A stretch of DNA of 64,000 nt, taken from positions 1-64,000 of the forward strand of contig NZ_JAJFNK010000010.1 in the NCBI RefSeq assembly GCF_021739485.1, written 5' to 3'. The stretch comes from Alicyclobacillus tolerans. Lineage in GTDB: Bacteria > Bacillota > Bacilli > Alicyclobacillales > Alicyclobacillaceae. The first letter of the stretch is position 1. Each line of letters opens with the position of its first letter. The notes below the pieces were generated by a model that saw only the letters and a list, made by a program, of their open reading frames with translations, was not told the origin of the DNA and did no database searches. The position numbers and the translations under genes were made by a program. This document shows, one piece after another, positions 60,308 through 64,000 of the stretch.

Positions 60308-60367
60308 ATGATAACCAAAGTAAATCTTCGACGACCGACTGGATTTAAAGGGTCCGCCTCTCAATAA
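60308..60367 (+). CDS. Possible 19-residue peptide
   Basis: A short frame, MITKVNLRRPTGFKGSASQ, starts at ATG 60308, seven bases after GGAGG (60296-60300). It is basic and lies before the lipoprotein-like gene. The good ribosome binding site is the only support; it could be a leader peptide or chance. Confidence 0.3.
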   Translation: MITKVNLRRPTGFKGSASQ

Positions 60368-60473
60368 AATTTCAAGAATAGTACTTTACTATCATTTTCG
60401 AAGGAGCGTTTTACAAGGGTCACTGTTGAGGGACGGTGGCCTTTTCTTTTCACGACGAAAGAAGGGACAACCT

Positions 60474-61097
60474 GTGATTCGGTACTTGGCTCACAGGAAG
60501 ATTCTGCTGCGTACGGGAGTCTTTTCTGCCTCGATAATCGGCATTCTTTTAGCGACTCAGGGGTGTTCGGCATTGCCCGCCGGCCCAAACCACTCGACGA
60601 AAACATCGACAAATACTTCACCTGGTACATCCACCAACTCATCGATCTTAACGGGCAATGTTCTAGAATCCACCCGCGTGCAGCGAAATCCGGTAAAGCG
60701 CGTGGGCAATGTGTCGTTTCAAACCAATGTTACGGGTGCGGACCTCAAGAACGTCGGAACCATCAAGTTGTATGGAAACGGCAACGTAGCTCGAGGATTA
60801 GGCTATGCTGTGTTTGCGGTTGATCTGAGGAACGGCGTTCTGGAAGTTGAATACACTGCAAATACCTCTGCACAAAGCCAACTCTTGCAGGACAGCCATT
60901 CGATAGCTTTAGATGTGTCCTTTAGTATTGCCTTGAATCAACCTCTTGTCGGAGTGAATATGGTCGACATCGCCGGCTTTGTGAAAGGAAAAAGGGTGTT
61001 GGATTACGATATCCCAGGGAACATCATGAATGAATGGGGCAACGATCAGGTCTCCAGCCAATTCGTGAAACAGCACAGTCAGACCATCGTCGGCTGA
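60474..61097 (+). CDS. Lipoprotein-like envelope protein
   Basis: No family recognised. The N-terminus is a signal-type sequence (HRKILLRTGVFSASIIGILLATQGC) with a Cys that could be lipidated, although the lipobox is weak (ATQGC). A Thr/Ser-rich linker follows, then a beta-rich domain of about 150 residues (VSFQTNVTGADLKNVGTIKLYGNG...). GTG 60474 with AAGAAGG upstream is favoured; the frame is open from 60426. About 207 residues. Probably surface-exposed. Confidence 0.65.
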   Translation: MIRYLAHRKILLRTGVFSASIIGILLATQGCSALPAGPNHSTKTSTNTSPGTSTNSSILTGNVLESTRVQRNPVKRVGNVSFQTNVTGADLKNVGTIKLYGNGNVARGLGYAVFAVDLRNGVLEVEYTANTSAQSQLLQDSHSIALDVSFSIALNQPLVGVNMVDIAGFVKGKRVLDYDIPGNIMNEWGNDQVSSQFVKQHSQTIVG

Positions 61098-61275
61098 CTC
61101 AGTCTTTGTGAGAGACACCGTGGACTCTGATTCGAGTCGGAAACACTTCCTGTTGTTTAAGGGTTCCTGTATTTTTGGTTTTATGTGTTTGTGGTTTTAT
61201 GTATTTCTGGTACTCAGCATTTCCGGTTCGCTGTAAACCCAGGACATCAACAAAAGCAAAAAGGGAGTAACTGCT

Positions 61276-61782
61276 GTGTTTGGAACCAAGAAAAACCTTC
61301 GTTTAGCGATTGGCGTCCTGCTTGTCATCGGCATTTTCGTCGCCGTCGGATACCTCCTGGGACACCACATTCCAAGCTTCGGGCATACAAAACGCTCATC
61401 CAGGCAAGCGGCTCGAAACGCACACCCAAGCGTTTCGCGAACCGCTGTTCCATCCACACAACTGAACCCTAAGTTGCAACAAGGGTATCAGGGCGACCTG
61501 TCCAATACGCCTTCCGTTTTCGTTCCATACGTGAAGGCCGCGTATAAAGCCGACCCGAAAGAAACCGTGAGTTCGGAAATGTGGCCGTTTGCCTACGGTC
61601 AGTCCTCTGGCCATCAATATGTCATTCAAGTTCTCATCCTCAGTTATGGACAGTGGGGGCAAAACTACATGTATGCCTACGCTGGAAAGGTGTACAAGAA
61701 CCTGAACGGACTCACGCCTTTGGTTTCAAAAAAGCCCCATTTCAACTCCTCCGTGTGGACAGCGAGCATAACGGCATTTTAA
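61276..61782 (+). CDS. Hypothetical single-pass membrane protein
   Basis: No family recognised. 168 residues from GTG 61276 (AAAAAGGGAG upstream). One N-terminal transmembrane helix (LAIGVLLVIGIFVAVGYLLG) anchors an outer domain with NTPSVFVPYVKAAYK and WGQNYMYAYAGKVYKNL. It follows the lipoprotein-like gene on the same strand by about 180 bp; both look like envelope proteins of unknown role. Confidence 0.6.
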   Translation: MFGTKKNLRLAIGVLLVIGIFVAVGYLLGHHIPSFGHTKRSSRQAARNAHPSVSRTAVPSTQLNPKLQQGYQGDLSNTPSVFVPYVKAAYKADPKETVSSEMWPFAYGQSSGHQYVIQVLILSYGQWGQNYMYAYAGKVYKNLNGLTPLVSKKPHFNSSVWTASITAF

Positions 61783-61810
61783 GAAACTCGAACAAGGTTT
61801 GCGACTCGTC

Positions 61811-61840
61811 CACGACTTGTCACGACTTGTCACGACTTGT
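61811..61840. repeat. Three 10-bp tandem repeats
   Basis: cacgacttgt is repeated three times between convergent genes, preceded by a diverged copy. Further 'acttgtca' words follow. Confidence 0.8.
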
Positions 61841-61895
61841 CAAGCACTCGTACCGACGGCTTCTCCTCTACTTGAAATGACTTGTCAGTGTCCTG

Positions 61896-63509
61896 TCAGC
61901 GAGCTGGGTGCTTTCGACCAGGTGCATCTGCGGACCTCCTCCGCAGAGCCCGGCCACCCGTTTCTGTGGGCGTCGGCCCCGAAATCCAGTCCATCACGCG
62001 ACCCAACACGATGAACAACAAACCAGCGAGTGCGAGGCGTCCGGCGAAGGCGATGAACAGCGGATCGAACGTGATCACGCGGCCCACTGCGAAGTCGAAC
62101 AAGTTTTGCCCATAGTACCGGAACACTGTCGCGTTTAAGACGACTAGGTACACGAGTGCAGAGTACAGCGGCAAAAGCACGACCAAATACCGCTGGCGTT
62201 GAAGGACTAGGGCCATGAGCGACACGACCACAGGCAGCATGGAGAAAAAGTACCGCCCCTGCAGGAAATGCGTACCTGTGCTCAGGAGGTAACTGTAGGT
62301 GGTATACCAGAGAAACATAAATACGCCGGCTACCCAGAACAGGGACACCCACCACATGGCCTTGCTGCGGCGGTACAGAAGGTAGGCCCCGTACAAGATG
62401 GCTGCAACAAGCACTGCGGCCCACACCTGGTAGAACAGTTTGGACGATACGGGTTGGGTCCACCAAGGGAAGTCAATGCCGGAAACCGTTTGGTAGACCA
62501 TGATGGCCATTTGGTATGACGGTGACAACAACAAGTTGTGCCAGAACCACAGAAAGGTCCTGGGCCAGGTTCCGCTTGCCTGATAGGTCAGGGGGGGAAC
62601 GATGGAGTGGTAGTAAGCAAACGTGATTATAAGCCAGGGAAAGGCCAAGACCGTGGCGGGAACGGATGCAATCGCGACAAACCGCGGCACATGCCAGCGG
62701 GGGGTTGCGGTGCGCCACAACCGCAGCAAAACGACAATCGCGGTCAACAACACGAGTACATACGTATCGGGTTTGCTGATGATGGCCCCGCCCATCACCA
62801 ATCCGTACGCCAAAGCCGTGCGCTTGGGCCATGTCGTGCGCCGCAATGCATCGATCGCCACCCAAAACAGGCCCAGACACATCCCATCCATCACCACATC
62901 GTTGTTGACGACCCCTCCGAGCATGGACAGTGTTGGGAACAACAGCGGCAGTGAGAACACAACCGCCGTTCGGCTGCGGCTGCGGCCGACCAAAAAGGCG
63001 AGCAATCCGTCAGCCGCCACCCCATACAAGCCGTAGATACACGCGGTCAGCGCCCTTGCGAGATACACCTGGTCATTCACGTTTTGCACCTTCACAGCGG
63101 CAAGAACTTTGCCAACCAGGCCGTAATACAAAGGGGGATAGATTCCAACGTAGTTTTGCGATCCGGCCGGCACAGCGTTCTCACGGCTGGCCGCTGCCAC
63201 TTGGTTCAAAGCCGCGTCCCGTTGCTCCGGTGTAATCCGTATGTGCCGCCATGGAAACCTTAGCGTCCAATTATACAGAGTGACTTCCCGAGATATGTTC
63301 GTAGGCAGAGAGCCAGCGGTAAACCACGGTTGCGCTCCCGGCGGGACAACCTGCTGCTTCGGAGGGACGGTGTGCGTCATCATGTACTGTACATAAGTAA
63401 AGTGGGCGGTTTCGTCGGGTCCCTGCCAAATGGGCAGAACCCACGTCCAGACCAACGCGGCGCATGTAAAGACTAGGAACGCTCGAATGGATAAGGCCAA
63501 CTGGCGCAT
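61896..63509 (-). CDS. DUF2142-family polytopic membrane protein (GT-C-like)
   Basis: 537 residues with about 10-12 transmembrane helices. The first loop has WQGPDETAHFTYVQYMMTH, the PDE-xxH signature of DUF2142 and related lipid-linked glycosyltransferases (GT-C fold) where the Asp/Glu is thought to be catalytic. Ends in a short basic tail (RALRRRSADAPGRKHPAR). GAGGAGG precedes ATG 63509. Such proteins sit with surface polysaccharide genes; here no others adjoin it. Confidence 0.82.
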   Translation of the reverse strand: MRQLALSIRAFLVFTCAALVWTWVLPIWQGPDETAHFTYVQYMMTHTVPPKQQVVPPGAQPWFTAGSLPTNISREVTLYNWTLRFPWRHIRITPEQRDAALNQVAAASRENAVPAGSQNYVGIYPPLYYGLVGKVLAAVKVQNVNDQVYLARALTACIYGLYGVAADGLLAFLVGRSRSRTAVVFSLPLLFPTLSMLGGVVNNDVVMDGMCLGLFWVAIDALRRTTWPKRTALAYGLVMGGAIISKPDTYVLVLLTAIVVLLRLWRTATPRWHVPRFVAIASVPATVLAFPWLIITFAYYHSIVPPLTYQASGTWPRTFLWFWHNLLLSPSYQMAIMVYQTVSGIDFPWWTQPVSSKLFYQVWAAVLVAAILYGAYLLYRRSKAMWWVSLFWVAGVFMFLWYTTYSYLLSTGTHFLQGRYFFSMLPVVVSLMALVLQRQRYLVVLLPLYSALVYLVVLNATVFRYYGQNLFDFAVGRVITFDPLFIAFAGRLALAGLLFIVLGRVMDWISGPTPTETGGRALRRRSADAPGRKHPAR

Positions 63510-63785
63510 GAATAGGCTGCCTCCTCAAATCACACGGCCTCAGCCAATACCTGCTTCGACCTGATACGCGGACGACGGTTAGTATGCATATTCGCAGCCG
63601 ATCAGATGCTTTGGTCATGGAGATTTGTGGGAACTCTTCGAGGAGGTGTATGAGCCAAAACGCGTAAATCCGTCACGCTTTGCTCACATGTCGCACTTTG
63701 CTCACATGGATGAAATAGAAAACTCAGTGCGCAGATGTTAGGATGAAGGATGATTGAAGTAGGTAATCTTTGAGGTGATGCAAGG

Positions 63786-64000
63786 ATGCCACAGAAAAAT
63801 ATTCGAGGGAAAGAGACTCGTGCTCGGATTTTTGAGGCCGCTGCCCATGAGTTTGCCTCCCGTGGATTTCGCGAAGTCACTACGGGAGATATTTTGGCTA
63901 AAATCGGCATGACTCAACCCGCGTTTTATAAGCACTTCCCGAATAAACAGGCCTTGTACGATGAATTGATTGAAGGGTTTCGCACTGGATTCAACCAACT
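63786..64000 (+). CDS. TetR-family regulator, cut by the window edge
   Basis: Only the first 71 residues lie in the window. They contain the TetR helix-turn-helix: ETRARIFEAAAHEFASRGFREVTTGDILAKIGMTQPAFYKHFPNKQALYDEL. ATG 63786 follows GAGGTGA. It is divergent from the DUF2142 gene. The effector domain and target are outside the window. Confidence 0.9.
   Translation, partial: MPQKNIRGKETRARIFEAAAHEFASRGFREVTTGDILAKIGMTQPAFYKHFPNKQALYDELIEGFRTGFNQ

Overview
The window looks like chromosome from a spore-former-type Firmicute, most likely an acidophilic, aerobic member of the Alicyclobacillaceae or a close relative. Reasons: strong AGGAGG-type ribosome binding sites with frequent GTG/TTG starts, a ydaO-type c-di-AMP riboswitch, an esterase very like EST2 of Alicyclobacillus, stalk-domain and S-layer-like secreted proteins, and many aerobic CoA-ester, flavin and molybdenum oxidation genes. 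Taxonomy is inferred from protein style only; there is no rRNA or tRNA in the window.

Layout. 1-1930: an intact DDE insertion sequence with 19-bp inverted repeats next to a decayed copy. 2076-5899: dTDP-L-rhamnose genes rfbA, rfbB, rfbD, rfbC. 5937-8494: a tyrosine recombinase, a protein with a duplicated HTH-like unit, and a divergent unknown gene. 8733-11493: aldo-keto reductase, flavin reductase and LLM monooxygenase, with a -24/-12 (sigma-54) promoter and palindromic activator sites upstream. 11815-16847: a sigma-54 activator gene wrecked by two IS200/IS605-type insertions. 17050-19873: a small unknown gene, a secreted stalk/FxLYD protein and an orphan DUF4157 (HEAWH) protein. 20175-23867: VOC protein, then PPC-domain, cyclase-like and FGGY kinase genes. 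23905-29493: a GntR regulator divergent from an acyl-CoA oxidation operon. 29841-34811: Fic protein, MOSC protein, EST2-like esterase and Baeyer-Villiger monooxygenase. 34974-44603: an unusual regulator followed by a seven-gene operon built round a CoxMSL-type molybdenum hydroxylase. 45033-47090: a small-protein/retropepsin pair broken by a third IS200/IS605 element. 47484-49838: a large S-layer-like protein. 50143-54670: amidase, permease, beta-hydroxyacid dehydrogenase and FMN reductase. 55110-57342: c-di-AMP riboswitch, NlpC/P60 hydrolase and a secreted retropepsin-like protein. 57588-64000: two transporters, small envelope proteins, a DUF2142 membrane protein and a TetR regulator cut by the window edge.

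How the genes work together. Most of the middle is a catabolic region: amide, ketone/ester, acyl-CoA and probably N-heterocycle oxidation, each block with its own regulator. The clearest story is the monooxygenase operon at 8.7-11.5 kb. It keeps its sigma-54 promoter and activator sites, while the adjacent activator gene has lost its N-terminus and is split by transposons. A second theme is very frequent short tandem repeats (9-52 bp units) in gene junctions and, in frame, in protein linkers. I found no CRISPR array, prophage, or complete defence system.
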